This document shows positions 1 through 7,872 of a stretch of DNA of 53,364 nucleotides, piece after piece (positions within the stretch are counted from its first letter, which is position 1; every line of letters starts with the position of its first letter). The position numbers and the translations under genes are program-made. This DNA is from Lachnospiraceae bacterium (lineage in GTDB: Bacteria > Bacillota > Clostridia > Lachnospirales > Lachnospiraceae): the NCBI GenBank assembly GCA_021199235.1, contig JAJQIL010000045.1, positions 1-53,364 of the forward strand. The letters are read 5' to 3'. Under the pieces are notes generated by a model, which made no database searches, was not told the origin of the DNA, and saw only the letters and a program-made list of their open reading frames with translations.

Positions 1-1265
1 TGCATGAGGCGGGGCGCGAGACGATGATGTTTCTCGGCGACAACTGGATCGGGAAGGATCCCTACGTAAAATATTTTGGCGAGATCTTGCTGGACGCGGT
101 GGTCGGCAGCGTCGGCGGCGGCGTGAGCCTGCGGCTGATCTCGGAAATTCCGCATGTAAAATATACGGAGGGACGTTTTCTGCCCTACTTCTTCCCAGAT
201 ACTTTTTATGAGGGGAACGACCCGGTGCCGGAAGCGATGAAGGACTGGATCACGGCAAGGCGCGCGATCATGCGTAAACCGGTCGACCGGATCGGATACG
301 GCGGCTATTTAAGCCTCGCGTACAAATTCCCTGACTTTGTGGATTATATCGCGAAGGTGACGGATGAGTTCCGGCTTATTTATGAAAATATTCATGGAAA
401 GCATCCTTACAGCGGCCTGAAGGTGGCCGTGCTGAACGCCTGGGGCGCGCTCCGTTCCTGGCAGCCCTATATGGTGGCGCATGAGCTCCGCTATAAACAA
501 TGCTATTCTTATATGGGGATCCTGGAGAGCTTAAGCGGGATGGCGGTGGACGTCTCATTTTTGAGTTTCCGGGATATCCGGGAAAACGGGATTCCGGAGG
601 ACATCGACGTCATCATCAATGCGGGAGACGCGATGACGGCGTTTTCCGGCGGCGAGGAGTGGCTGGATGAAGCACTGGTCACGGCCCTTCGCGGATGGGT
701 ATACCGCGGCGGCGGATTGATTGGCGTCGGAGAACCGACCGCATGCCATGCGAACGGGCGGTTTTTCCAGCTTGCGGATGTGCTGGGCGTGGATAAGGAG
801 CTTGGCTTTACGCTCTCGACGGATAAGTATTTTACGGAAGAACAGACGGATCATTTTATCCGCAGAGACCGGACGGAGCCCTTTGATTTTGGCGAGAGTA
901 TGAAAAATATCTATGCGTTGGATGAGACGACAGAGATCATTGAGTATTCGGACGGCGAGGTACACGCGGCCGCGCACCCGTATGGGAAAGGATGCGGCAT
1001 CTATCTGGCGGGACTTCCGTACAGCTTCGCGAATACGCGGCTGCTGCTTCGCGCGCTCTATTACGCGGCGCAGCGGACGGAGGAACTTACCCGCTGGTAT
1101 TCCTCCAACCCGGCCTGCGAGGTACACGCATATCCGGAGGCCGGAAAATACGCGGTGCTGAACAATACCGCAGTTCCGCAGGAGACGAAGGTGTGCGACG
1201 GAGAACGCTGGGTGGACTGCCGCCTGGATGAGGGAGAGATCATCTGGAATACGTTTGAGGCGTGA
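1..1265 (+). CDS. lnpA: 1,3-beta-galactosyl-N-acetylhexosamine phosphorylase (GH112), C-terminal part
   Basis: This is the last ~420 codons of a cytoplasmic GH112 phosphorylase. The reading frame is open from base 3, so the gene starts before the window; full-length members are roughly 700-750 residues. The family uses phosphate to split galacto-N-biose or lacto-N-biose into galactose-1-phosphate and GalNAc or GlcNAc. Recognition rests on family-like stretches such as MMFLGDNWIG, VGSVGGG and EGRFLPYFFPDTF near the start of the visible part. The catalytic Asp of the N-terminal barrel is outside the window and cannot be checked. An N-acetylhexosamine kinase lies 124 bp downstream, as in the known bifidobacterial lacto-N-biose pathway, which favours this substrate class over the galactosyl-rhamnose phosphorylases of the same family. 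The exact substrate remains open. Confidence 0.85.
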   Translation, partial: HEAGRETMMFLGDNWIGKDPYVKYFGEILLDAVVGSVGGGVSLRLISEIPHVKYTEGRFLPYFFPDTFYEGNDPVPEAMKDWITARRAIMRKPVDRIGYGGYLSLAYKFPDFVDYIAKVTDEFRLIYENIHGKHPYSGLKVAVLNAWGALRSWQPYMVAHELRYKQCYSYMGILESLSGMAVDVSFLSFRDIRENGIPEDIDVIINAGDAMTAFSGGEEWLDEALVTALRGWVYRGGGLIGVGEPTACHANGRFFQLADVLGVDKELGFTLSTDKYFTEEQTDHFIRRDRTEPFDFGESMKNIYALDETTEIIEYSDGEVHAAAHPYGKGCGIYLAGLPYSFANTRLLLRALYYAAQRTEELTRWYSSNPACEVHAYPEAGKYAVLNNTAVPQETKVCDGERWVDCRLDEGEIIWNTFEA

Positions 1266-1389
1266 TATTTATTTGAGATGTGCTGCCTGCTTGAAATGCG
1301 TTGCCCATCTGGGCCGATACTTGCAGCAGCCTCTAAGTGTATGCGAAATCAGTTGAGCTGCGGAGCAGGAAATATCGGAGGAAGGTTTC

Positions 1390-2490
1390 ATGGATCAGCA
1401 GAATTTGTATCGTGTGGCAGGACAGTTTTCTCTGGAAGGAGAGATGATCGAAGCAGTCCCTTATGGGAATGGACACATTAATGATACCTATCGGATCACC
1501 TGTCGGACGAAGGACGGGATGAGACGCTATATCCTTCAGAAAATGAACCGCAATGTGTTTGTCCGGCCGGAAGAACTGATGGAAAACGAGTGCGGCGTGA
1601 CCGAATGGCTGAGAAAAAAGATCACGGAGCAGGGCGGCGACGCGCTCCGCGAGACGCTGAATTATGTTCCGACACACGATGGCGCTCCTTATCTGAAGGA
1701 AGCGGACGGAGAGTACTGGAGGGTCGTCCTTTTTATCGAGAATGCTTCCTGCTATGATCTGGTCGAGAAGGATGAGGATTTCTATCAGAGCGCGGTCGCC
1801 TTCGGCCGTTTTCAGCGCCTGCTGGCCGATTATCCGGCCGATACGCTGCATGAGACGATCCCGGATTTTCACAACACGCCGGACCGTCTCGCGAAATTTG
1901 AGGCTGCGCTGCAGTCGGATGTGTGCGGACGTGCGAAAGAGATTCCGGAAGAGATCCGCTTTGTCCTCGAACGGCGTTCGCTTACCCATGTGCTCACCGA
2001 CCGTCTGCAGGACGGCACGCTGCCGCTGCGCGTGACGCACAACGACACGAAGCTGAACAATGTGATGTTCGACAACGAGAGCGGGAAAGCCATCTGCGTG
2101 ATCGATCTGGATACGGTCATGCCCGGGCTGTCCCTCTATGATTTCGGCGATTCCATCCGCTTTGGCGCGAGTACGGCCGCAGAGGATGAGCGGGATTTAA
2201 GCAAGGTTTCCTGCAGCCTGCGCCTGTTTGAGCTATATGGAAAGGGATACCTGGAAGGCTGCGCCGGCGCGCTGACCGACGCGGAGCTGGAACTGCTTCC
2301 GATGGGAGCAATCGTCATGACATTCGAGTGCGGGATCCGTTTTCTGACGGATTACCTGGAGGGAGACCATTATTTCAAAATCCATCGGGAGGGACATAAT
2401 CTCGACCGGGCCCGCACGCAGTTCCGGCTTGTGGCCGACATGGAAAAGAAGCTGCCGCGGATGAAAGAAATTGTAGATTCTCTGCGGTGA
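1390..2490 (+). CDS. nahK: N-acetylhexosamine 1-kinase
   Basis: This 366-residue cytoplasmic kinase of the aminoglycoside-phosphotransferase fold probably phosphorylates GlcNAc/GalNAc at C1, giving the sugar-1-phosphate used after GH112 phosphorolysis. The catalytic loop is visible as VTHNDTKLNN, with the likely base D219, followed by the metal-binding VIDLDT (D239, D241) and DFGD (251-254). The N-terminal YGNGHINDTY (about 25-34) and YILQKMN look like the nucleotide-binding part of NahK. Length matches the family (~360). The start at 1390 is supported by a GGAGGAAGG ribosome site just upstream. It follows the GH112 gene in the same direction and probably shares its mRNA, as no terminator is visible between them. 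A related homoserine-kinase-like function cannot be excluded from sequence alone, but the neighbour argues for NahK. Confidence 0.85.
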   Translation: MDQQNLYRVAGQFSLEGEMIEAVPYGNGHINDTYRITCRTKDGMRRYILQKMNRNVFVRPEELMENECGVTEWLRKKITEQGGDALRETLNYVPTHDGAPYLKEADGEYWRVVLFIENASCYDLVEKDEDFYQSAVAFGRFQRLLADYPADTLHETIPDFHNTPDRLAKFEAALQSDVCGRAKEIPEEIRFVLERRSLTHVLTDRLQDGTLPLRVTHNDTKLNNVMFDNESGKAICVIDLDTVMPGLSLYDFGDSIRFGASTAAEDERDLSKVSCSLRLFELYGKGYLEGCAGALTDAELELLPMGAIVMTFECGIRFLTDYLEGDHYFKIHREGHNLDRARTQFRLVADMEKKLPRMKEIVDSLR

Positions 2491-2527
2491 GGCCCGCCCC
2501 TGATCCCTTTCTTTGCGGGAATTTTGC

Positions 2528-2533
2528 TACAAT
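2528..2533 (+). promoter_or_regulatory. Possible extended -10 promoter for the sulfatase gene
   Basis: TGC followed by TACAAT lies in the gap between nahK and the sulfatase. There is no convincing -35 hexamer 17 bp upstream, so the call depends on the extended TG motif. It would give a leader of about 70 nt before the ATG at 2613. Confidence 0.3.
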
Positions 2534-2612
2534 CCGGCACAGTTTTTTGCATCGGCTGCGAAGGGCGGATCCGGCGCAGAAAACGTAATGTCATAGTATC
2601 AGGAAGAGTAAT

Positions 2613-3971
2613 ATGGACAGAAAAAACATTGTCTTTTATTTCAGTGACCAGCAGCGCGCGGATACCTGCGGCTGCTACGGGCAGCCTCTGGCTGTTACGC
2701 CCAACATCGACCGCCTCGCGGAAGAAGGGGTGCGGTTTGAGAACGCATTTTCCCCGCAGCCGGTCTGCGGGCCGTGCCGGGCGCTGTTTCAGACCGGACA
2801 GTATCCGACGAAGACTGGCTGTTTCCGGAACAATATCATGCTCCCCACTGGGATAAAAACACTCGGGATGTACATGGAAGAGGCCGGGTATGAGACGGCT
2901 TATGTGGGCAAGTGGCATCTTGCCAGTGACGGTGAGCTGGATCAGACGCCGCGGATCGACCATACGGTGACCGCGATCCCCAGAGAGCTGCGGGGCGGTT
3001 ATACCGGCTACTGGAGAGCGGCGGACGTGCTGGAATTTACCTCACATGGTTACGACGGCTATGTATTTGATGAAAATAACCGGAAAATTGAGTTTAAAGG
3101 CTATCGCGCGGACTGCATCAACGACATGGCACTGGAGTTTCTGGATGCGTATGACGGGAACAGGCCGTTTTTTCTGACCGTGTCGCAGATAGAGCCGCAT
3201 CACCAGAATGATCACGCGCATTATGAGGGGCCGCACGGCTCCAGGGAACGGTTCCGGGATTTTGTGCTGCCGGAAGATCTGCGTGTGCTCGGAGGGGATG
3301 CCGCGGAAGAATATCCGGATTATCTCGGGCAATGCGCCAGTCTGGATGAAAATGTCGGACGGCTCATTGCAAAGCTCAAAGAAAAGGGCATCTATGAAAA
3401 TACGATGATCATTTATACGTCAGATCACGGTTCGCATTTCAGGACGCGGAACCGGGACGCTCATCTGAACGGAAATGACGACTACAAGCGCTCCGGGCAT
3501 GACGCGTCCCTGAAGGTTCCCCTGATCATCGCGGGCGGGGCCTGTTCGGGCGGAAAAGTCGTACAGGATCTGGTCAGCACGGAAAGCCTGCCCAAGACCA
3601 TCCTTGCCATGGCGGGCGTGGACGTCGGCGGCGCAATGATCGGAGAGAACCTGTTGGACGTTGTGAAACAAAAAGACCCGAAGCGGGAAAATCAGGTATT
3701 TGCGCAGATTTCGGAGAGCCGGGTCGGTCGGTGCGTCCGCACGCCTGACTTCCTTTATGCCGTGTACGCACCGGACGTGGACGGCGGCGAGACTGCTTCC
3801 TCTGATATTTACGCGGACGATTACCTCTATGATATGCGGACAGATCCGTACCAGCTGCACAATGTGGCCGCGGACAAGGCATATGCCGGTATCAAAGCTG
3901 ATCTTCGGGAAAGGCTGCTGGCATGGATCGAGAGGGTGGAAGGGTGCCGCCCGGTTATCATGGATGCATAG
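2613..3971 (+). CDS. Family S1 sulfatase, Cys-type
   Basis: This 452-residue type I sulfatase hydrolyses a sulfate ester, probably on a sugar. The modification signature CGPCR (C52 to R56, the C-x-P-x-R pattern) marks the cysteine that a maturase converts to formylglycine. Other active-site motifs are SDQQ near residues 11-14, VGKWHL (98-103), TSDHG (269-273) and the H296/K301 pair in GHDASLKVP. No signal peptide is visible, so the enzyme should act in the cytoplasm, after uptake or on phosphorolysis substrates. It sits between nahK and the anaerobic sulfatase-maturase that would activate it. The neighbourhood suggests sulfated mucin or milk-type glycans, for example a 6-sulfated hexosamine or galactose; this is inference, and the sulfatase subfamily was not determined. 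Confidence 0.88.
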   Translation: MDRKNIVFYFSDQQRADTCGCYGQPLAVTPNIDRLAEEGVRFENAFSPQPVCGPCRALFQTGQYPTKTGCFRNNIMLPTGIKTLGMYMEEAGYETAYVGKWHLASDGELDQTPRIDHTVTAIPRELRGGYTGYWRAADVLEFTSHGYDGYVFDENNRKIEFKGYRADCINDMALEFLDAYDGNRPFFLTVSQIEPHHQNDHAHYEGPHGSRERFRDFVLPEDLRVLGGDAAEEYPDYLGQCASLDENVGRLIAKLKEKGIYENTMIIYTSDHGSHFRTRNRDAHLNGNDDYKRSGHDASLKVPLIIAGGACSGGKVVQDLVSTESLPKTILAMAGVDVGGAMIGENLLDVVKQKDPKRENQVFAQISESRVGRCVRTPDFLYAVYAPDVDGGETASSDIYADDYLYDMRTDPYQLHNVAADKAYAGIKADLRERLLAWIERVEGCRPVIMDA

Positions 3972-4149
3972 TAACTATTCAGAACAGGTCTTCGCACTTG
4001 CTGCGAAGACCGTATGAAATCATATAGCATGTGGGGAAAAGCCCTCGCCGGGTGGCATCCCATCCAAAAACCGGATGGGATAATCCCCATCGCGCAGCGA
4101 TTTTAAATGGGCTTTTCCCTCGTAACTGTGAAGTTACTGAACAGTTACG
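3971..4149 (+). repeat. Long palindromic intergenic element, copy 1
   Basis: A composite inverted-repeat element fills the gap between the sulfatase and its maturase. The outer ends are GTAACTATTCAG (3971-3982) and CTGAACAGTTAC (4137-4148). Inside are a perfect 10-bp stem with a 5-nt loop (3987-3996 with 4002-4011), an 11-bp stem (4034-4044 with 4109-4119), a 9-bp stem (4057-4065 with 4073-4081) that copy 2 lacks, a small ATCGC/GCGAT stem near 4089-4101, and the 29-nt unit CGTAACTGT...ACAGTTACG (4121-4149). The sulfatase stop codon overlaps the first base. Copy 2 is at 38711-38845 and keeps the stems with different sequence. It may be a mobile palindromic element or a structured RNA; I do not recognise a described family. 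Confidence 0.85.
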
Positions 4150-4206
4150 ATGCATAAAGAAACGGTATCTGTGATAAAACGGAGCAGTTATGGAGAGGTG
4201 GTTACG

Positions 4207-5337
4207 ATGAAAACACTCAGCCTTCTGATCAAGCCGGCGTCCGGCTTGTGCAACATAAAATGCAGCTACTGTTTTTACCGGGAAGAACTATCGCATCTGC
4301 AGGGCGTCCGTCCAGGAATCATGAGCGACGAGGTCCTGGAGCTTCTGATCCAAAGGGCCTGCGAGAGCGCCGAAGATACTCTGCAGATTACATTTCAGGG
4401 AGGAGAGCCCGCGCTTGCGGGCTTAGATTTTTATCGAAAATTCACGGAACTGCTGCGTAAAACGAAAAAACGGAACCTGCGGGTCAGCTATTCCTTTCAG
4501 ACAAACGGACTTCTGCTGGATGAGGACTGGTGTGCCTTTTTTCAGGAAAACCATTTCCTGGTGGGACTTTCTTTTGACGGGACGGCAGATCTGCATGACC
4601 GATACCGGACGGACGCGAATGGGAAAGGAACCTCCGCACAGGTGCTTGCGGCATGGCAGCTTTTGCGGCAGAACAGGGTCGACACTAATCTATTGTGCGT
4701 GGTGACGAAACAGGCGGCAAAGCGCCCCGGGCGTATCTACCATTTTATGCGGGATCTGGGAGCAGAGTTTCTGCAATACATTCCGTGCATGGACTTTCGG
4801 ACGGACATCCCGGTTGGGCAGAGCCTTGCTCTGGCACCGGCGGATTACGCGTATTTCCTGAAAGGCCTGTTTGACCTCTGGTATCAGGACTGGGAGAGGG
4901 GCGATTATGTCAGTATCCGGCAGTTTGACGATTATCTGCTGGCGCTTGGCGGACGCAGGCCTAATTCCTGCTCCGCCTGCGGCGAATGCGGGGCATACCT
5001 GGTGGCGGAACATGACGGGAGCGTCTATCCCTGCGATTTTTACGTGGAGGATCGATACTGCCTTGGTAATATAAAAGAAGCTTCCTTCGAAGAACTTAGA
5101 TACGGGGAAAACATGAAGCAGTTCCTGCAGACGCCGTATAAGGGGAGCCGATGCAGTGCCGGTATATGCCGGTTTTACGCGCTGTGCAGGGGCGGCTGCA
5201 GAAGAGATTCTGTCACGGCGGAAACCTGCGGACAGAAGGATTATGCCAATCGTTATTGCGAGGCTTATCAGGACTTTTTTCAGTACGCGCTGCCAAGAAT
5301 GCAGAAGGCGGCGCAGAGTGCCGGCCTCCTGCGGTGA
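4207..5337 (+). CDS. Anaerobic sulfatase-maturating enzyme (radical SAM/SPASM)
   Basis: This 376-residue radical SAM enzyme oxidises the active-site Cys or Ser of a sulfatase to formylglycine without oxygen. The N-terminus, MKTLSLLIKPASGLC, is typical of the family. The SAM-cluster motif CxxxCxxC is C15, C19, C22, and FQGGEPAL follows. A SPASM-type C-terminal region holds the cysteines for two auxiliary 4Fe-4S clusters (SCSACGECG, YPCDFY, CSAGICRFYALCRGGC). The start at 4207 was chosen over an in-frame ATG at 4150 because GGAGAGG lies at 4192-4198 and the family N-terminus begins there; the 4150 ATG abuts the repeat element. The adjacent Cys-type sulfatase is its obvious partner. Related SPASM enzymes modify peptides, but this length and context fit a maturase. 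Confidence 0.9.
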   Translation: MKTLSLLIKPASGLCNIKCSYCFYREELSHLQGVRPGIMSDEVLELLIQRACESAEDTLQITFQGGEPALAGLDFYRKFTELLRKTKKRNLRVSYSFQTNGLLLDEDWCAFFQENHFLVGLSFDGTADLHDRYRTDANGKGTSAQVLAAWQLLRQNRVDTNLLCVVTKQAAKRPGRIYHFMRDLGAEFLQYIPCMDFRTDIPVGQSLALAPADYAYFLKGLFDLWYQDWERGDYVSIRQFDDYLLALGGRRPNSCSACGECGAYLVAEHDGSVYPCDFYVEDRYCLGNIKEASFEELRYGENMKQFLQTPYKGSRCSAGICRFYALCRGGCRRDSVTAETCGQKDYANRYCEAYQDFFQYALPRMQKAAQSAGLLR

Positions 5338-5386
5338 AACGGACGAATACACGAAAATATCTCTTAAACATATAAATTTAGATAAT

Positions 5387-5464
5387 CGCGTAGGAGACAG
5401 ATTGTCTGCTCCTACGCGCTGCGCCGGGCGCGAGCAGCAAAGCTGCTAATGTCCATTCGCGCCC
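5387..5464. other. Two adjacent strong hairpins after the maturase gene
   Basis: CGCGTAGGAG (5387-5396) pairs with CTCCTACGCG (5409-5418). A second hairpin pairs GGGCGCGA (5426-5433) with TCGCGCCC (5457-5464) and holds an inner AGCAGC/GCTGCT stem. Neither is followed by a T-run, so they are not classical terminators; they may cap the mRNA 3' end or be repeat-derived. Confidence 0.55.
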
Positions 5465-5510
5465 GTTCGCTATAAACAAAAAAAGACTATTATAAATGAT
5501 AAGAAATGTA

Positions 5511-5539
5511 TTGACAGGCGATTCGCTGTGTGCTACTAT
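5511..5539 (+). promoter_or_regulatory. Sigma-A-type promoter for the Uma2-family gene
   Basis: TTGACA (5511-5516), a 17-bp spacer and TACTAT (5534-5539) form one of the best promoter matches in the window. Transcription would start near 5546, leaving a leader of about 200 nt that contains a GTAACTGTT-type palindrome (5568-5595). In the 411-bp gap 5338-5748 I see only this promoter, the two hairpins and that palindrome. Confidence 0.7.
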
Positions 5540-5567
5540 GCATTTATAAAGTAGTCTGTACATCCTT

Positions 5568-5595
5568 CGTAACTGTTCGGTACCTTCTCAGTTAG
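5568..5595. repeat. Short GTAACTGTT palindromic unit
   Basis: CGTAACTGTTCGG followed by TACCTTCTCAGTTAG matches the reverse complement of the 29-nt unit at the end of the long elements, with a few changes. It lies in the leader of the Uma2-family gene. Confidence 0.6.
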
Positions 5596-5748
5596 CATCC
5601 TTCTTCAATCGAAGTCGAACGACATCGGATGGCAGGCTGCAGTTCCATTCGGGGATTGTCCCGTGATGGATCACTGCCTGCAAAAGATAAAGCGAAAGCA
5701 AAGAGAAAATGACTGAGAAAGACTGAGAGAAAGAAGGAGAGTATTTCA

Positions 5749-6468
5749 ATGAAACAGATGAAAAATCAGAAGGAACGGTCGAAAGCGGATGAGACAAAGA
5801 CGGAATTCGGCCAGGAACACCGGGAAGAAGAGCTGTTTTATGGAGAATGGACGGATCTGACAGGGGCGGATCTGCTGCGTGAGCCGGAGACACTGTATGC
5901 ATATAAGCGGCAGGGTGAGTACACGCTGGAGGATTATTACGCGCTTCCGGACGACCGGCGGGTGGAACTCATTGACGGAGTATTTTTCGATATGGAGGCG
6001 CCCGGAGTTGATCATCAGACAGCAGCAATGCAGATCGTCCGACAACTGGACGAGTACATCGATACGCAGGGAGGCTCCTGTATGCCGTTTGTATCTCCGA
6101 TCGATGTGCAGCTGGACTGTGACGACAGGACGATGGTAGAGCCGGATGTGGTCCTTCTCTGCGATATGAAAAAGAACGCCGGCCGCTGTATTTATGGAGC
6201 CCCGGATCTGGTGATGGAAGTTCTCTCACCATCCACGTTCCGAAAGGATCAGACTTTAAAATTAAGCAAATACAGGAATGCCGGCGTCAGGGAATATTGG
6301 ATTATCGATCTGAAGCGCGAGAAGGTCACCGTGTATGATTTCGAGCATCAGAAGCATCCGGCTATCTATGGGATGGATGTCCCGATTCCGGTTGGAATTT
6401 ATGATGGAAAATGTGAGATACGGTTTGACAGATATTTTGCCAGAATGAAGATGCTGAATCAGGGGTGA
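5749..6468 (+). CDS. Uma2 family (DUF820) putative endonuclease-like protein
   Basis: The 239-residue protein carries the PD-(D/E)XK-like core of the Uma2/DUF820 family: VELIDG (72-77), EPDVVL (D133 as likely metal ligand), LVMEVLSP (E157) and a K-rich helix KLSKYRNAG, then REYWIIDLKR. The family is common in cyanobacteria and gut Firmicutes and its role is unsettled; restriction-like nuclease or transposon-associated functions have been suggested. The first ~55 residues are a charged extension (many K, E, D) ahead of the usual start around YTLEDYYALPDD. The ATG at 5749 is preceded by a GAAGGAG site. It stands alone under its own promoter, with no partner gene. I cannot assign a biological role. 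Confidence 0.75.
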   Translation: MKQMKNQKERSKADETKTEFGQEHREEELFYGEWTDLTGADLLREPETLYAYKRQGEYTLEDYYALPDDRRVELIDGVFFDMEAPGVDHQTAAMQIVRQLDEYIDTQGGSCMPFVSPIDVQLDCDDRTMVEPDVVLLCDMKKNAGRCIYGAPDLVMEVLSPSTFRKDQTLKLSKYRNAGVREYWIIDLKREKVTVYDFEHQKHPAIYGMDVPIPVGIYDGKCEIRFDRYFARMKMLNQG

Positions 6469-6545
6469 AATGATTCCGGGTTTTCGCTGTGTGGCAGCAA
6501 TTAACAGACAGCTGATTCAGGAAACCTTTGATACGGATAATTGAG

Positions 6546-6572
6546 ATAAGAGGCCTTTATGGGGGCTTATTT
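6546..6572 (+). terminator. Weak terminator-like hairpin after the Uma2-family gene
   Basis: An ATAAG...CTTAT stem with an imperfect GGCC/GGGG inner part is followed by a short T stretch. It lies between the Uma2-family gene and the next promoter. The pairing is imperfect and the T-run short. Confidence 0.3.
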
Positions 6573-6614
6573 CACAAAGGATAAAACAGAAGTGACAAAT
6601 CATGCAAAATATGC

Positions 6615-6642
6615 TTGCATCCTGAAAGAACTGTGGTATAAT
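6615..6642 (+). promoter_or_regulatory. Promoter for the folT leader
   Basis: TTGCAT (6615-6620), a 16-bp spacer and TATAAT (6637-6642) with TGG before the -10 (extended -10). The expected start, near 6649, is just ahead of the riboswitch aptamer. Confidence 0.7.
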
Positions 6643-6660
6643 CGGGGCAAGTAAATAATA

Positions 6661-6755
6661 GCGAAGTAGGAATCTATGCGTTAAGTGTTCATTGGATGGG
6701 GAGTCGCCGTGAAACGAAAAATCCGGCCGCCGATGTGTCAATTCCCGGATACATC
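6661..6755 (+). promoter_or_regulatory. Tetrahydrofolate (THF) riboswitch
   Basis: The stretch holds the ordered conserved blocks of the class I THF aptamer as I remember them: AGTAGG, GCGTTAAGTG, GGATGGGGAGT, ACGAA and a 3' half with a CCGGAT-CATC-like end. GGAAT near 6669-6673 can pair with ATTCC near 6740-6745 to close the P1/P2 region. It lies between a good promoter and an ECF folate-type S component, the usual regulated gene. About 240 nt separate it from the ATG; this platform contains a perfect ATTATGAGA/TCTCATAAT stem (6802-6810 with 6822-6830) and a distal CCGGG...CCCGG pairing ending in TTTT near 6950. The switching mechanism was not resolved. Confidence 0.8.
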
Positions 6756-6993
6756 TGGTATGGAAGAGATTTACGATATATTTTCCGCACCCGTTGCTAC
6801 AATTATGAGAATCGTACAACATCTCATAATGTGGAGGGCATATTATTTATGGATGGTTCGGGCTGTCTGTATGATGGCCGGGACTGCAGCCTGTTGACTG
6901 GCATCTGAAGGTAATGGTCTGTTATCTGCCCTTTCCGGTTCCAAAGCCCGGTTTTCTTTGGATGCCGTATGCACATTATGGAGGTGTTTTCTT

Positions 6994-7572
6994 ATGCAAA
7001 AAAAGAAAAAAACTGTATGGGATACCCGTACCCTCGTGTTTCTTGGACTTCTTGTCGCCATGCACATCGTTCTGACCCGTTTTCTGGTGATCGAGCTCGG
7101 CTCCTACCGGATCACAGTCGGTGTGGTATGCACGATCCTTGCCGGTCTCTGGTTCGGTCCGGTCGCGGGCGGTGCCTGCGGCATGGTCGCGGATCTGCTC
7201 GGCTGCCTGCTCAAAGGCTATGCGGTCAATCCGTTTATCACGGCTGCCGCGATGATGTGGGGCATCGTTCCGGCTTTGTTCCGTCCGTTTTTGAACGGTT
7301 CGAGGAAAAAGAAGGTTGTCTTCGTCTGCATCGGTGTATTTCTGGCGTCAGTGTGCTCCACACTTGGTCTCACGACGACCGGCCTTGCGGTATACAATGG
7401 CGGCGAGTTCGTGGTTAGCTTTATGGCGCTGCTTCCGGGCAGACTGATTCAATGGTGCATCATGATGCCGATTTACTGCGTGCTGAGCTCACTTTTATAC
7501 TTAAGCCCGCTGACAAGCTTTGTGGTGAATGCTTCCGGGACAAAAGCCGCCGGGCATACAGTTGAAGTGTAG
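6994..7572 (+). CDS. folT: ECF transporter S component, folate type
   Basis: This 192-residue membrane protein is the substrate-binding S subunit of an ECF vitamin transporter, which would pair with shared EcfA/A'/T subunits encoded elsewhere. After a basic N-terminus (MQKKKKT) come about six hydrophobic segments. Motifs typical of FolT-like S components are visible, including the SYRITVG and AGLWFGPVAGGACGMVADLLG stretch. The start at 6994 was chosen for the GGAGG at 6980-6984 and the Lys-rich start; an in-frame ATG 12 codons upstream lacks a site. The upstream THF riboswitch predicts folate as substrate and repression when folate is plentiful. The gene is monocistronic, with a terminator downstream. 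Other S-component specificities are possible from the protein alone. Confidence 0.8.
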   Translation: MQKKKKTVWDTRTLVFLGLLVAMHIVLTRFLVIELGSYRITVGVVCTILAGLWFGPVAGGACGMVADLLGCLLKGYAVNPFITAAAMMWGIVPALFRPFLNGSRKKKVVFVCIGVFLASVCSTLGLTTTGLAVYNGGEFVVSFMALLPGRLIQWCIMMPIYCVLSSLLYLSPLTSFVVNASGTKAAGHTVEV

Positions 7573-7672
7573 GGAGAACACGGGCGTTCCCCTGATTGAT
7601 GGCTGTTGTAACAGTATCTTGTATCAGTACATATCCGTCCGATCCCCGACGGAAAGGGAAAATGTAAAATCC

Positions 7673-7709
7673 AAAAGGCTTTCTGCGGATGCTGCGGGGA
7701 GCCTTTTTA
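7673..7709 (+). terminator. Rho-independent terminator after folT
   Basis: AAAAGGCT (7673-7680) pairs with AGCCTTTT (7700-7707), giving an A/T-flanked stem ending in a T-run, about 100 bp after the folT stop. Confidence 0.6.
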
Positions 7710-7824
7710 TAATGCACACTGGCACGAGTGGAAATTAGCAGCTTTGCTTCTTGCCTCCGGCTCGATTTCCTAATCAGCATAGATTACTGCAAAAAAAGAA
7801 TAGAACAATGAGCATGAAATGTGG

Positions 7825-7830
7825 TATGAT
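7825..7830 (+). promoter_or_regulatory. Extended -10 promoter for the first GH3 gene
   Basis: TGG precedes TATGAT (7825-7830), 42 bp before the GH3 start. No good -35 is visible, so activity would rely on the extended -10. Confidence 0.4.
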
Positions 7831-7872
7831 TTTTCCATCATAAGATCTGTAAACGTATGGAGGGCGGAGCAA

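Noticed and set aside
536-540. N-x-K motif of the GH2 protein (residues 536-540 of the protein at 30860) as proof of beta-glucuronidase
   Set aside because: The same position often reads NDKG in beta-galactosidases, so the pattern does not separate the two; left as an open alternative.
4150-4206. Upstream ATG at 4150 as start of the sulfatase maturase
   Set aside because: It abuts the repeat element, lacks a ribosome site, and the family N-terminus begins at 4207 behind GGAGAGG.
5387-5464. tRNA-like cloverleaf after the maturase gene
   Set aside because: Two strong hairpins exist but there is no acceptor stem, anticodon loop or T-loop pattern.
6684-6908. Short open frames within the folT leader
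   Set aside because: They overlap the conserved riboswitch blocks and have no ribosome site or recognisable protein.
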